Assembly (NCBI GenBank): GCA_025358925.1
Contig: JANYHT010000018.1
Location: 1-47,545 of the forward strand
Reading direction: 5' to 3'
From: Gemmatimonadaceae bacterium
GTDB lineage: Bacteria; Gemmatimonadota; Gemmatimonadetes; Gemmatimonadales; Gemmatimonadaceae
Length of the DNA stretch: 47,545 nt
Shown here: piece by piece, positions 25,618 through 34,367 of the stretch
Layout: each line of letters opens with the position of its first letter
Numbering within the stretch: the first letter of the stretch is position 1
Program-made: the position numbers and the translations under genes
The notes under the pieces: model-generated
What the model saw: the letters and a program-made list of their open reading frames with translations, nothing else
What the model was told of the DNA's origin: nothing
Databases searched by the model: none

Positions 25618-28392
25618 TTACATCGGCGTGCGGCGTTGTCCGGTGAGCGCTGCAGCGAGGGTCTGATAGAGGTCATCGACACGGAACGGCTTTTGAACAA
25701 AACCGGCAAGCCCCGCGCCAGTGAAAGTGCGCTCGACGTCAACGTCGCTGTATCCGGACATCAAAATTACCGGCACCGACATATCCGTCTTCCGTAGTTC
25801 ACGTAGCGCGTCCTCCCCGTCCATCACCGGCATGGTAAGATCGAGCAACACCGCGCGAATCTCGGCATGATGTCCGGCGAAGAGGTCGACCGCCTCGCGA
25901 CCGTTTTCCGCGAGCATTACCGTGAAGCCTCGTCGCACCAATAGCGCACGCGCAACGGAGCGTACCCCCGCGTCATCATCCACCACTAAAATCGTTCCGT
26001 GCCCATCGAGTGTGGCGGTGGCAACCATCGGTGCGTCGCGTCGCACGCCTTCGCTCGGGGGGAAGTACAGAGAAAACGTCGTGCCTGCGCCAACCGTGCT
26101 GGTGACCACGACTGCACCTCCGTGCCCCCGGACAATGCCGAGTGTCGCGGCAAGTCCGAGTCCGCGCCCGGTAAACTTTGTCGTGTAGAACGGGTCAAAA
26201 ATGCGTTGTAGCGTTTCATCGGCCATGCCCGATCCGCTGTCAATCACATCCATGACCACATAGCGACCGGGCAGTAACGGTCCACCAAACATGGTCGCGG
26301 AAGGCGCAGTGCGGTCGACGTTCGCTACCCGCGTTCGCAGTAAAATCTCGCCGTTGCGCTCATTCAAACTGTCGGAGGCATTCGTGATCAGGTTCATCAA
26401 GATCTGCCGAAGTTGCGTGGCATCTCCTTTGACCATCGGCAACCCGTCGGCGAGATCGAGCGTGAGCGTTGCGCGTTTCGACACCACCGTTTTCAACAGT
26501 TGCAGCATCTCGGATGCGATATCAGAGAGCGAGACTGACTCAATGATGAACCGACCCTTGCCCGAGTACGCCAAAAGTTGTCGCGTGAGGTCGGCGGCCC
26601 GTTGTGCGGCACGTTCAATGTTCAACACCGTCTCACGTGCTGGCGACGTTACCGGTAAGTCCAGCAACGCCATGCTGGCGTTCGTGAGCACGCCGACCAG
26701 CAAGTTGTTGAAGTCGTGCGCGATGCCGCCTGCAAGGACGCCCAGCGATTCGAGTTTTTGCGTCTGCCGCAATTGATTCTCGATCTGCGTGCGCTCAATT
26801 GCCGTTTCGGTTTCTTGCGTGATGTCTTCGATCGCACCAACGTGCCCTGCAAATCGGCCATCTGGCGTACGGACCGCCGCTACCGTCGCTCGCAGGTATC
26901 GCACGCGGCCGCTCGCACACAGCAGTCGATACTCGGCGCGCGTGTCACATTCGTCTCGCACGGCGTCCCGACCCACAAGCGCGATACGCTCGCGATCATC
27001 CGGATGCAGCCGCTCGCGCCATCGCTCCGCAAGAAACTCGTCAAGCGTACAATCAAAAAGTTCGAGTAGTCGCGGATTCGCGAAAATCGACGCACCGTGT
27101 GCATCAGTGAGCCGGATGCCAATCGGCGATGCCGCCCACAGCGTACGAAAGCGTTCCTCGCTCTCGCGCAGTGCTTGCTCTTGCGCCCGCTGCGCCGTGA
27201 TATCCGCAATCAATCCGTGCACCGAAACCGGTCGACCCATCTCGTCGCGATCCACTTCGCCCGACATGCGAATCACCAATCGACGACCACTGGGCAACAG
27301 CGTTTCGGCTTCCATCTCGTACGGTTCGCCCGTCGCAATCGAATGCTGTACGGCCTCCAAATAGCGTGCATTGCTGACCGGATCAAAGCGCGACAATGCC
27401 GCGTCAAGCGACGGCACTTCATCGGGCGCGAATTCGAGAATCGCGCGAGTCGTGGTTGACCACCACAGCTCACCGCTCTCCAACATGCGCACAAAACTCC
27501 CCATGCGCGCCCGTTGCTGCGCTCGTTCGAGTTCTCGTTCGGAGCGGCGTAGTGCATGTTCAGCGTGACGTCGTTCGGTCACGTCTTCCGCCGTGCCCGT
27601 CATCATGATTGGCGTCATCGCGCGGTCAAAAGTCACTTCACCACGCGTGTGCAAGATGCGTATGGCCCCGTCCGCGCCTCGCATTGGCATCTCAAAGTCG
27701 TAATTTGACTCGCCAGCCAGCGCACGTTGCAGCCGCACGACGAATTGCTGTCGGTGTCCGTCATCAATTGCCGATGCCAAGACGAGATCGCACGACGGCG
27801 TCGTTCCGGGATCGATGCCCATGATTCTGAACATTTCTTCTGACCATGTCACCACGTTCGTCGGCACGCACCACGACCAACTCCCGATGCCGGAAATACG
27901 TTGTGCGGATCGCAGTTGTTGTTCGCTTTGTTGCAACGCCTGCGCCGCACGACGCTCCTCGGTGATGTCCAACACAACACCGACCGCCCGACGCACTGGC
28001 ATGCGGATATCCCCCTGCACGTCCGCGTGAATTCGCACCCAGCCTTGCGTTCCGTCCGCGCGGGTGATGCGACAATCTTGCCGCAGCGGCCGCTCTGCTT
28101 GGCGCGACTCAAGACTTGCGTCGCGTAGCGCTCGCAGGTCGTCGGGATGCAATCGATCGCGAAACACCGACCAATGACTGACCACATGAGTAGCATCGAA
28201 GCCAAAGATCACACCAATGTTTGGCGTGAGGTACGAGGTGCCGGTACTCAAATCAAGATCGAACACCCCGGCACCGGTCGCGATGAGCACGTGATGGAGT
28301 TGCTCTTCACGCTTGCGCAATGCGCCCGCATCACCCACGTCGGGCGGCAGTATCGTTTCGTGGTCCCGCGGTGCCGTAGGGTTCTGGCTCAC
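25618..28392 (-). CDS. PAS-rich hybrid sensor histidine kinase
   Basis: The 924-residue protein has no membrane segment. Four PAS/PAC modules occupy about residues 30-150, 155-278, 285-404 and 410-535 (each ending in an IADITAQR- or VLDITEERR-like PAC tail). The HisKA-type phosphoacceptor follows (LAGGIAHDFNNLLVGVL, His near 560). The ATPase domain has LRQILMNLITNASDSL, DSGSGM and GRGLGLA. A receiver domain lies at about 795-920 (VDDDAGVRS, phosphorylated Asp in VLLDLTMPVMDG, Lys in VQKPF). Sensing is therefore cytoplasmic, for example redox, light or a small ligand. There is no adjacent response regulator with an output domain, so the target is unknown. Confidence 0.9.
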   Translation of the reverse strand: MSQNPTAPRDHETILPPDVGDAGALRKREEQLHHVLIATGAGVFDLDLSTGTSYLTPNIGVIFGFDATHVVSHWSVFRDRLHPDDLRALRDASLESRQAERPLRQDCRITRADGTQGWVRIHADVQGDIRMPVRRAVGVVLDITEERRAAQALQQSEQQLRSAQRISGIGSWSWCVPTNVVTWSEEMFRIMGIDPGTTPSCDLVLASAIDDGHRQQFVVRLQRALAGESNYDFEMPMRGADGAIRILHTRGEVTFDRAMTPIMMTGTAEDVTERRHAEHALRRSERELERAQQRARMGSFVRMLESGELWWSTTTRAILEFAPDEVPSLDAALSRFDPVSNARYLEAVQHSIATGEPYEMEAETLLPSGRRLVIRMSGEVDRDEMGRPVSVHGLIADITAQRAQEQALRESEERFRTLWAASPIGIRLTDAHGASIFANPRLLELFDCTLDEFLAERWRERLHPDDRERIALVGRDAVRDECDTRAEYRLLCASGRVRYLRATVAAVRTPDGRFAGHVGAIEDITQETETAIERTQIENQLRQTQKLESLGVLAGGIAHDFNNLLVGVLTNASMALLDLPVTSPARETVLNIERAAQRAADLTRQLLAYSGKGRFIIESVSLSDIASEMLQLLKTVVSKRATLTLDLADGLPMVKGDATQLRQILMNLITNASDSLNERNGEILLRTRVANVDRTAPSATMFGGPLLPGRYVVMDVIDSGSGMADETLQRIFDPFYTTKFTGRGLGLAATLGIVRGHGGAVVVTSTVGAGTTFSLYFPPSEGVRRDAPMVATATLDGHGTILVVDDDAGVRSVARALLVRRGFTVMLAENGREAVDLFAGHHAEIRAVLLDLTMPVMDGEDALRELRKTDMSVPVILMSGYSDVDVERTFTGAGLAGFVQKPFRVDDLYQTLAAALTGQRRTPM

Positions 28393-28641
28393 ACATCAAC
28401 GGTAGGAAGGGATTGCATCTGATGCCGCGCGTGCCGTGGAGCGAACAGCGCGTCGAGCTGGCACACACTGCCAACTTAGTACGCTGCATGGTCCGACAGC
28501 AGCACCCTTGGCTCGGAAGCGAGAGCGGCATGGTCGGACCATGCGCACTATCCACGTCCACTGCTAGCGTGCGCCGTGACGAATGTGCTACTTACGTCCA
28601 TCACACTGCCGCATACTCCCGCCCCTGACGCACGTCCCTCT

Positions 28642-30411
28642 ATGCATCTTGCACCGATCGACCTCGGCATCATCGCCTTCTCGATCCTCATCTCGTTTCT
28701 GCCGGCGCTATTCTTTTACAAGCGGGCGGGATCGAGCACGACCGAATTTTTCACATCAGGCCGCGCCGCGCCGTGGTGGTTAGTTGGTATTTCGATGGTA
28801 GCCACCACCTTCAGTACGGATACACCAAATTTCGTGACCAACATTGTCCGCGAAAAAGGTGTCTCGCAAAACTGGGTCTGGTGGTCGTTTCTGCTCACGG
28901 GAATGTTGACGGTGTTTTTCTACGCACGACTGTGGCGTCGGTCTGGCGTGGTCACAGATCTGGAATTTTACGAACGGCGATATTCCGGCAAAGCGGCAAC
29001 GTTCGTGCGCGGATTCCGCGCGATTTACCTCGGGTTGTTTTTCAACTGTGTGATCATGGCGACCGTCAACTTGGCCGCGGTGAAGATCGGCAACGTTGTA
29101 CTCGGCTGGCCCGAGTGGCAGACGCTGATTGTGTGTGCCACGATGACGATTTTCTTCGCGATGGTGTCTGGCTTGTGGGGCGTGCTGGTGACGGACTCCC
29201 TGCAATTTTCAATCACGATGACTGGTACGTTTGCGCTGGCGTATTACGCGTTGCATCACCCGGCTGTGGGTGGGTTATCCGGGATGTTACAAAAGGTCGA
29301 TCCCAAGTTGTTGAACGTGATGCCCGACTTCAGTGATTGGCCGACGGCGCTTGCCATTTTCATTATCCCGATCACGGTCCAGTGGTGGTCAGTGTGGTAT
29401 CCAGGCGCGGAGCCTGGAGGTGGGAGCTATATCGCGCAACGAATGTTGGCCTCCAAAACGGAAAATGATGCACTCGGCGGTACGCTTTTGTTCAACACCT
29501 TGCACTATGCGCTGCGTCCGTGGCCGTGGATCATTGTCGCCTTGTGTTCAACGATCGTGTATCCCACGTTAGCTAGTATTCGCACCGCGTTTCCATACGT
29601 CAATCCCAGCTTGATTGGCAACGATATGGCGTATCCCGCCATGCTGGTCTTTCTGCCAGCGGGGTTTTTGGGTTTCATGATTGCCGGCATGCTGGCCGCG
29701 TACCGCAGCACCATTGAAACGCACCTCAATTGGGGCACGTCGTACCTCGTGCATGACTTTTACCGTCGATTTATCAAGGCCGATGCGACGGAAAAACATT
29801 ATGTCTTCGTGGGTCGGATCACCACCGCGATGTTAATGGTGATTGCCGCGTTGCTCACGTTCACGTTGCAGACGGCCGCTGAGAGCTTCAATCTGATTTT
29901 GTCGATCGGCGCGGGTACCGGACTTATCTACTTGCTGCGGTGGTTTTGGTGGCGCATCAATGCGTGGAGCGAGGTGGCGGCGATGGGATCGTCGTTCGTC
30001 ATCTCCATCGGATTTTTCGTGGCAGGCAAATTGGGCCACGCGGTCCCAGCGCATTGGACACTCATACTCACCGTCGTCATCTCAACCATTATCTGGGTGA
30101 CCGTCACGTTTCTCACTGCGCCAACGGAACGTGCGACGCTGCTATCATTCTATAAGCTTGTGCGACCAGCCGGTCCGGGATGGACGGCCATTCGTGCAGA
30201 GGCAGGCGTCGGTCCGTCGCCAGATAGTCTGACCGTATCGTTGGCCGGTTGGGTAATTGGCTGCACGTTTGTGTACTCGGCGTTGTTCGGCACGGGCAGC
30301 TTTTTGTACGGTAAGACGAACATCGGATTCGCGTGGCTCGCGGTGTTTATCGTGAGCGGTTTTGGCTTGGTACAGGTGTTCCGCATGGGGAGCACGAAGA
30401 CGGCAGTGTAG
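28642..30411 (+). CDS. Sodium:solute symporter family protein
   Basis: The 589-residue membrane protein has about 13-14 hydrophobic segments and SSS-family features. TTEFFTSGRAAPWWLVGISMVATTFSTDTPN covers the first helices and sodium site. PAGFLGFMIAGMLAAYRSTIETHLNWGTSYLVHDFYRRF covers the helix 8-9 region. The family moves sugars, amino acids, vitamins or anions with Na+. The substrate is not predictable. ATG 28642 is chosen from the first membrane helix. GTG 28576 is an alternative, and neither has a strong ribosome site. It is divergent from the histidine kinase (249-base gap). Confidence 0.88.
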   Translation: MHLAPIDLGIIAFSILISFLPALFFYKRAGSSTTEFFTSGRAAPWWLVGISMVATTFSTDTPNFVTNIVREKGVSQNWVWWSFLLTGMLTVFFYARLWRRSGVVTDLEFYERRYSGKAATFVRGFRAIYLGLFFNCVIMATVNLAAVKIGNVVLGWPEWQTLIVCATMTIFFAMVSGLWGVLVTDSLQFSITMTGTFALAYYALHHPAVGGLSGMLQKVDPKLLNVMPDFSDWPTALAIFIIPITVQWWSVWYPGAEPGGGSYIAQRMLASKTENDALGGTLLFNTLHYALRPWPWIIVALCSTIVYPTLASIRTAFPYVNPSLIGNDMAYPAMLVFLPAGFLGFMIAGMLAAYRSTIETHLNWGTSYLVHDFYRRFIKADATEKHYVFVGRITTAMLMVIAALLTFTLQTAAESFNLILSIGAGTGLIYLLRWFWWRINAWSEVAAMGSSFVISIGFFVAGKLGHAVPAHWTLILTVVISTIIWVTVTFLTAPTERATLLSFYKLVRPAGPGWTAIRAEAGVGPSPDSLTVSLAGWVIGCTFVYSALFGTGSFLYGKTNIGFAWLAVFIVSGFGLVQVFRMGSTKTAV

Positions 30412-30422
30412 CGACGAATATC

Positions 30423-30463
30423 GAAGACCGCGCGCAAGCCCTGCGGATGACCTCGCGGTCTTC
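30423..30463. terminator. Hairpin between converging genes
   Basis: Perfect 10-base arms (GAAGACCGCG at 30423 and CGCGGTCTTC ending at 30463) enclose a 21-base loop. They lie between the symporter stop (30411) and the stop of the DUF6702-like gene (30477). There is only a weak T-rich tail, so the role as a bidirectional terminator is inferred from position. Confidence 0.55.
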
Positions 30464-30484
30464 ATTCCCCTAATCCCTATCCCC
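30464..30484 (-). repeat. GGGATTA-type repeat supplying the stop codon of the DUF6702-like gene
   Basis: On the minus strand the gene end reads ATC-GGG-GGA-TAG-GGATTAGGGG. The TAG is the stop and the repeat continues past it, as in msrA. Confidence 0.55.
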
Positions 30485-30998
30485 CGATCACCGCCGGTGC
30501 ACTACCCTTGGTAAATAACATCGTCTTTCGTGCGCCCTTGTTCTCCACCTGCACAATATTGACCTGATCTGTATGCAACTCCGTCAGCATCTGATTCCGC
30601 ACTTTGGCGCCACGCGCACTATTTGGTAGCACCACGCGAAAACAAATCCAGTACAATTCCTTGTCACGCCGCACGCCGCATGGCTGGAGCACGATTGGCA
30701 TGCCTGCAGCATTGGCCACTGTGAATTGTGCGCCGATGTAGCGCTGCACATCCGCGTCGAGCGCCGACGAATCTTTTGGTGGCTTCTTCCCGACGAATCG
30801 CGCCACGACCGTCGAAAAGTCATCCGCAAATGCACGCACACTAAACGTCGCGCCACTCGCATCCGGCGTGATCACCGTCAACGTGGTGTGAATCGGATGT
30901 GCCTGTGCAACACTCGCGGAGACCGCGACACCAACCAGCGCGCGTCGCAAAATCCGCCGCACCGAACGCACCACCGTGCGCGTCACAAGCCGTGTCAT
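30477..30998 (-). CDS. Exported DUF6702-like protein
   Basis: The 173-residue product starts at ATG 30998 after a strong GAGGTGAGG site. A signal peptide (RRALVGVAVSASVAQA) is followed by AHPIHTTLTVITPD, a start typical of DUF6702 proteins, which are small and periplasmic. The body is a predicted beta-sandwich with two conserved-looking segments (IGAQFTVANAAGMPIVLQPCG and ELYWICFRVVLP). It is the last gene of a minus-strand run and starts eight bases after the HupE/UreJ-like gene. The function is unknown in the family. Co-occurrence with HupE/UreJ-like membrane proteins suggests a joint envelope role. Confidence 0.7.
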   Translation of the reverse strand: MTRLVTRTVVRSVRRILRRALVGVAVSASVAQAHPIHTTLTVITPDASGATFSVRAFADDFSTVVARFVGKKPPKDSSALDADVQRYIGAQFTVANAAGMPIVLQPCGVRRDKELYWICFRVVLPNSARGAKVRNQMLTELHTDQVNIVQVENKGARKTMLFTKGSAPAVIGG

Positions 30999-31006
30999 GA
31001 ATCGCC

Positions 31007-31612
31007 TCACCTCGGAAACCGCTCCCACGCCCAGCCGGTCGCGACAACTGCGATCAATCCCGACACGCCCACCAATCGCATCTGAAACGCACTCGGACCG
31101 CCGACGCGACGCGGCAGCAACTGCAGCGCGCGATCCACAATCCAAAAGCACACCGCCGCACCACACAGCACCACGATCTGCCCGAGCTCAATACCGATAT
31201 TGAAGCCCAGCAGCGGCACCGCAATTTGCGCCACGAACAAACTCTTGAGATATCCCGCGAAGCCAGCGCCGTGCACCAGCCCGAACGCACCCGCAAAAAT
31301 TGGGCGATGTCGTGCGCCTGGCCCTTCTGCGGCGCGCTCGCGCAGAATCAAATTCTCGACGCCGGTCGCAACAATCGTGACCGGAATAAGAAACTCCACG
31401 AGTTTCGTCGGCAGTACCAAAATGTCGGTCACCGCCAACGCCAACGTAATAGAATGTCCGACGGTAAACGCGCTGATGACCCACATCGCCGCACGCCAAT
31501 CGCGACCGCGATAGATGGCGGCAAGCACGAGCAGAAACAGAATGTGATCCGCCGCATCGATCGCGACGATGTGATGAAATCCGACTTGCAGAAACGCCCA
31601 CATCTCCGACAC
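31007..31612 (-). CDS. HupE/UreJ-family membrane protein
   Basis: The 201-residue protein has about six membrane helices. It shows the family core: GFHHIVAIDAADHILFLLVLAAIY at the start, FTVGHSITLALAV in the middle, and FGLVHGAGFAGYL with NIGIELGQIVVL further on. The repeated His/Asp in helices (GFHH, DAADH, VGHS, VHGAGF) are candidate metal ligands. HupE and UreJ proteins are thought to be nickel or cobalt permeases linked to hydrogenase and urease. No such enzymes are here, so the cargo is open. GTG 31612 lies three bases after the stop of the TPR gene, with GGAGA inside that gene's end. It is clearly in one operon. Confidence 0.85.
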   Translation of the reverse strand: MSEMWAFLQVGFHHIVAIDAADHILFLLVLAAIYRGRDWRAAMWVISAFTVGHSITLALAVTDILVLPTKLVEFLIPVTIVATGVENLILRERAAEGPGARHRPIFAGAFGLVHGAGFAGYLKSLFVAQIAVPLLGFNIGIELGQIVVLCGAAVCFWIVDRALQLLPRRVGGPSAFQMRLVGVSGLIAVVATGWAWERFPR

Positions 31613-31615
31613 GAC

Positions 31616-32884
31616 TTAATTCTCCACCGCGCGTGCAGTTGCGCTGGCTATCAATGGTTGACCGGTAGCCGTCGCAATGGCCGCCGCATGGCGATCCAAC
31701 AGCGGATCAGGCGTGTGCAATTTCAACGCTTCACGCATCATCGCCATCGCCTCAGTGTTGCGACCCGACTTGTACAGCGCCCACGCCACCAGATCGTAGC
31801 CATAAATATCCTTGCGATCGACGAGTTCTTCCTGCGCCTTTCGCAACACGTCGCTCACGCGTAGTCCGTGGTCGAGTAGATACAAACTCCACGCGCGGTG
31901 AAACGGACCTGGTTGCGCAGTAACGGCCACTTCTAACGTATGAAAATACTCAGTGCTCTTCGCGGTATCGCCCAGCGCCGCGTACGCGTCGCCCACCAGT
32001 CCGAGCGTGCCGGGATCGAGTTGCATACCGATAGCGCGCTCGCCCCAGAGAATCACGTTCTTCTGGTCGCCACGACTAGCGGCTAAGCGCGCCATCGCAG
32101 CCTGCAGACGTGGATCATCCGGCTCGATGGCTACACCCGCACGATACGCGTCCTCGGCGGCACGTAAATGACCAGCGCGTAGTTCCAAGTCCCCCACACG
32201 CATGTTAAACCACGCTTTTGTTTCGTTGGCCACATCACGACGGGACATTGCGTCGTCCCGCGCCGCCGCCAACATGCGCCGTGCTTCGCGAATGTGTCCA
32301 TTCAGTTCCATCCATCGCGCCAAGCGCGGCGCGGTCGACAAACTGGCACGTTCACTCCACGCCGAATCGAACATCGACTGCGTCATTGCGTAATCACCCA
32401 GCTCCATCGACACTTCGCCAAGCAAAGATCGATACTGCGGAATATCTGGCTCGCGCTTCACCAGCGAAACGGCTTCATCACGCGCTTCGGTAAACCGATG
32501 TTGTGCCAATAGCACCGACACCAAGGTGACCGTCGTCGATGCATTCCGGTTCGTACGCTTGCCCATCGAACGACGAGCGTACGCCTCGGCCTGCAAATAG
32601 TCATCCCATGTCCCGCCTTCACGAGCGCGCTGCGCATGGAGCGCCGCCAATTGACCGAGCACTAACGCACTTGTTGGATCTGCTGCTAAGGCTTGGTTCC
32701 AGACACGGATTTGCGTATCGCGATCGGCTGCATCGGTAAACCCTGGTTCGCGACGCGCGCCCACCGCACCAACACTCGCGGGCGCCGCAAGGCGCGACAC
32801 CCACGAGGTGCGGGCGAGTGCCACGCCGCCGACAGCCACTGCAACGGCAACGACTCCGACGGTGAGGATCGCCCGGCGTTGCAT
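31616..32884 (-). CDS. Membrane-anchored TPR protein
   Basis: The 422-residue protein has an N-terminal signal anchor (AILTVGVVAVAVAVGGVAL) and TPR-type helical pairs from about residue 60 to 400. Examples are NQALAADPTSALVLGQLAALHAQ, AEDAYRAGVAIEPDDPRLQ, GTLGLVGDAYAALGDTAKSTEYF and DLVAWALYKSGRNTEAMAMM. It probably acts as a scaffold or partner-binding protein on the periplasmic side. Its ATG overlaps the last base of the upstream DUF4331-like gene's TAA (TAATG), so translation is coupled. It sits between the split DUF4331 genes and HupE/UreJ, an arrangement that I believe recurs in other phyla. Confidence 0.85.
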   Translation of the reverse strand: MQRRAILTVGVVAVAVAVGGVALARTSWVSRLAAPASVGAVGARREPGFTDAADRDTQIRVWNQALAADPTSALVLGQLAALHAQRAREGGTWDDYLQAEAYARRSMGKRTNRNASTTVTLVSVLLAQHRFTEARDEAVSLVKREPDIPQYRSLLGEVSMELGDYAMTQSMFDSAWSERASLSTAPRLARWMELNGHIREARRMLAAARDDAMSRRDVANETKAWFNMRVGDLELRAGHLRAAEDAYRAGVAIEPDDPRLQAAMARLAASRGDQKNVILWGERAIGMQLDPGTLGLVGDAYAALGDTAKSTEYFHTLEVAVTAQPGPFHRAWSLYLLDHGLRVSDVLRKAQEELVDRKDIYGYDLVAWALYKSGRNTEAMAMMREALKLHTPDPLLDRHAAAIATATGQPLIASATARAVEN

Positions 32885-33438
32885 TATCGCGCCGCTTCCA
32901 AATACGGGAACGTCGTCGAGTACGTGCGGACGCTGGTGCTGATGTTGTCCGACGTCAAACCCGGCAGCACCGTCGCGGCAGGATCCAGCAAGTTACCGAA
33001 AATTGCAGTCAGGCCGGCATCAACCACATCGTCCTTCAAATTGCGACCGCCGTAGCCGTTGGCAAGTGCCCAGCTCAACCATCCCGACGTTGAACCAGCA
33101 CGGTTCGGATACACGAGCAACATGTCGGGCACGAGCACTGCCGCGAGCGTGTTGGCGATCGTCGCGCCACGGTTGAACTGGTTGGTGAACGCCTTGATCT
33201 TGCCGCCAAAATCGTTGGCCACGTCAGTGGCAGGCGCGGTGGAGTTGTGCAACCCGTGATCGCGTTTCAGGAAGAACACTTCGCTCACCAGCGGATTGCC
33301 GAGTCGCTCGACCTGGCTGTAAATACGCGTGGACGTCGGTGTGGTGACGGTGGCGTTGTTGTTCTTGTCCGAACACGCCGCGATGAGCGGCAACAACAGC
33401 GCGAGGCAAGCAACGCGCGGAGAAAGCGAGATACGCAT
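32884..33438 (-). CDS. Lipoprotein resembling the C-terminal half of DUF4331
   Basis: The 184-residue product starts at ATG 33438 after a GGAG site. It has a lipoprotein signal (LALLLPLIAACSDKNN, Cys near residue 22). The segment RLGNPLVSEVFFLKRDHGLHN corresponds to the GNPLVNEV-type motif found in the second half of full-length DUF4331 proteins. LVYPNRAGSTSGWLSWALANGYGGRNLKDDVVDA and LPGLTSDNISTS are further matches to that end. The first half is encoded by the gene just upstream. So one family domain is split over two proteins, with this half lipid-anchored. The function is unknown. Confidence 0.7.
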   Translation of the reverse strand: MRISLSPRVACLALLLPLIAACSDKNNNATVTTPTSTRIYSQVERLGNPLVSEVFFLKRDHGLHNSTAPATDVANDFGGKIKAFTNQFNRGATIANTLAAVLVPDMLLVYPNRAGSTSGWLSWALANGYGGRNLKDDVVDAGLTAIFGNLLDPAATVLPGLTSDNISTSVRTYSTTFPYLEAAR

Positions 33439-33479
33439 GGTAGAGACTCCGAAAGTGTGATTGAGTAGTGTCGTGCGCA

Positions 33480-34202
33480 TCAACGGCTGATCGTGCCCCA
33501 CACGCCAATCTTGGCGGCGGCGTCAGTGCTGCTCAGGAGCTGATTCTTCGGCAATTCGATCACGATTGAAAGCGCGTTGAACGGCTTCAAGAAGTCGATG
33601 CCAGGATTACGAAACGCCATCGCGGTGGGTGTCAGCGGCGTTGACAACGGACCGGTAGACGGACGACGATCTGGCAGAATGTTGAAGAACTGCTCGAGAT
33701 CAATCACGAACGGATCAGCCTTCAATCCAGTAAACGTTTGCGTGCCCGTGGCCGAACCCGCGATGCTACCGACGTTGCCAGTCACCACGGTTCCGGCGGT
33801 CACCAACGTGGCCTTCGTGCCAGTCATCGCCGGCGCAACGGGACCACGAATCGTGTACTTCTGATTCGCGCCGGTGCCTTCGTCGAATGTGATTTGAAAT
33901 ACAAGATCTTCGACGGCGTCGCCAGTGTTATCAACCTTGATCTGATACAAAAGGTTTGGATCGAATGATGCCGTCTGACCAGCGATCGGACTCGACGTCG
34001 TCATCACGAGCGCGATGCGATCGGCGGACGAACCCGGGAATGCATAGACGTCGTTGATGTCCATGCGCGGGTTCAATTCAGTTTCTGGTGTGTCTTGATG
34101 GTCCGAAGCGAGTACACGCTGCGTTACCACTATCGTGGCGACAGCAGCCACCGCGAGCGCACCGAAGCGCAGCGAACGGCGAGTAATTGAAGGAAGCGGC
34201 AT
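33480..34202 (-). CDS. Exported DUF4331-family protein, N-terminal half
   Basis: The 240-residue protein has a signal peptide (GALAVAAVATIVVTQRVLAS). It begins with the DUF4331 hallmark SDHQDTPETELNPRMDINDVYAFPG. DPNLLYQIKVDNTGDAVEDLVFQITF and IDLEQFFNILPDRRP follow, and FNALSIVIELPKNQL with IGVWGTISR close the chain. Full DUF4331 proteins usually continue past this point with a GNPLVNEV segment, found here in the next gene. A GGAG site precedes ATG 34202. It is the first gene of the five-gene minus-strand run ending at 30477. Confidence 0.85.
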   Translation of the reverse strand: MPLPSITRRSLRFGALAVAAVATIVVTQRVLASDHQDTPETELNPRMDINDVYAFPGSSADRIALVMTTSSPIAGQTASFDPNLLYQIKVDNTGDAVEDLVFQITFDEGTGANQKYTIRGPVAPAMTGTKATLVTAGTVVTGNVGSIAGSATGTQTFTGLKADPFVIDLEQFFNILPDRRPSTGPLSTPLTPTAMAFRNPGIDFLKPFNALSIVIELPKNQLLSSTDAAAKIGVWGTISR

Positions 34203-34303
34203 ACAGAAACTCCGATGAGAGTAGTTGAGGAACGATGCTTCACACGGTCTACGACGCTACGTACAAATTGGATCTTTCCGCGTGCAAGCTCGACAACGCA
34301 AGA

Positions 34304-34337
34304 ACGCGGCCCGTCGGAAAGTTCCGATGGGCCGCGT
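34304..34337. terminator. Long 16-base stem hairpin
   Basis: Arms at 34304-34319 and 34322-34337 pair over 16 bases around a two-base loop. There is one G-T wobble as read on the + strand, a C/A mismatch on the minus strand. It lies 30 bases downstream of the minus-strand fasciclin gene, with a T-rich tail in that direction, so it probably separates that gene from the DUF4331 operon. Confidence 0.65.
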
Positions 34338-34367
34338 CTTCGAACGAACACCAGCAACGCAAATAGT

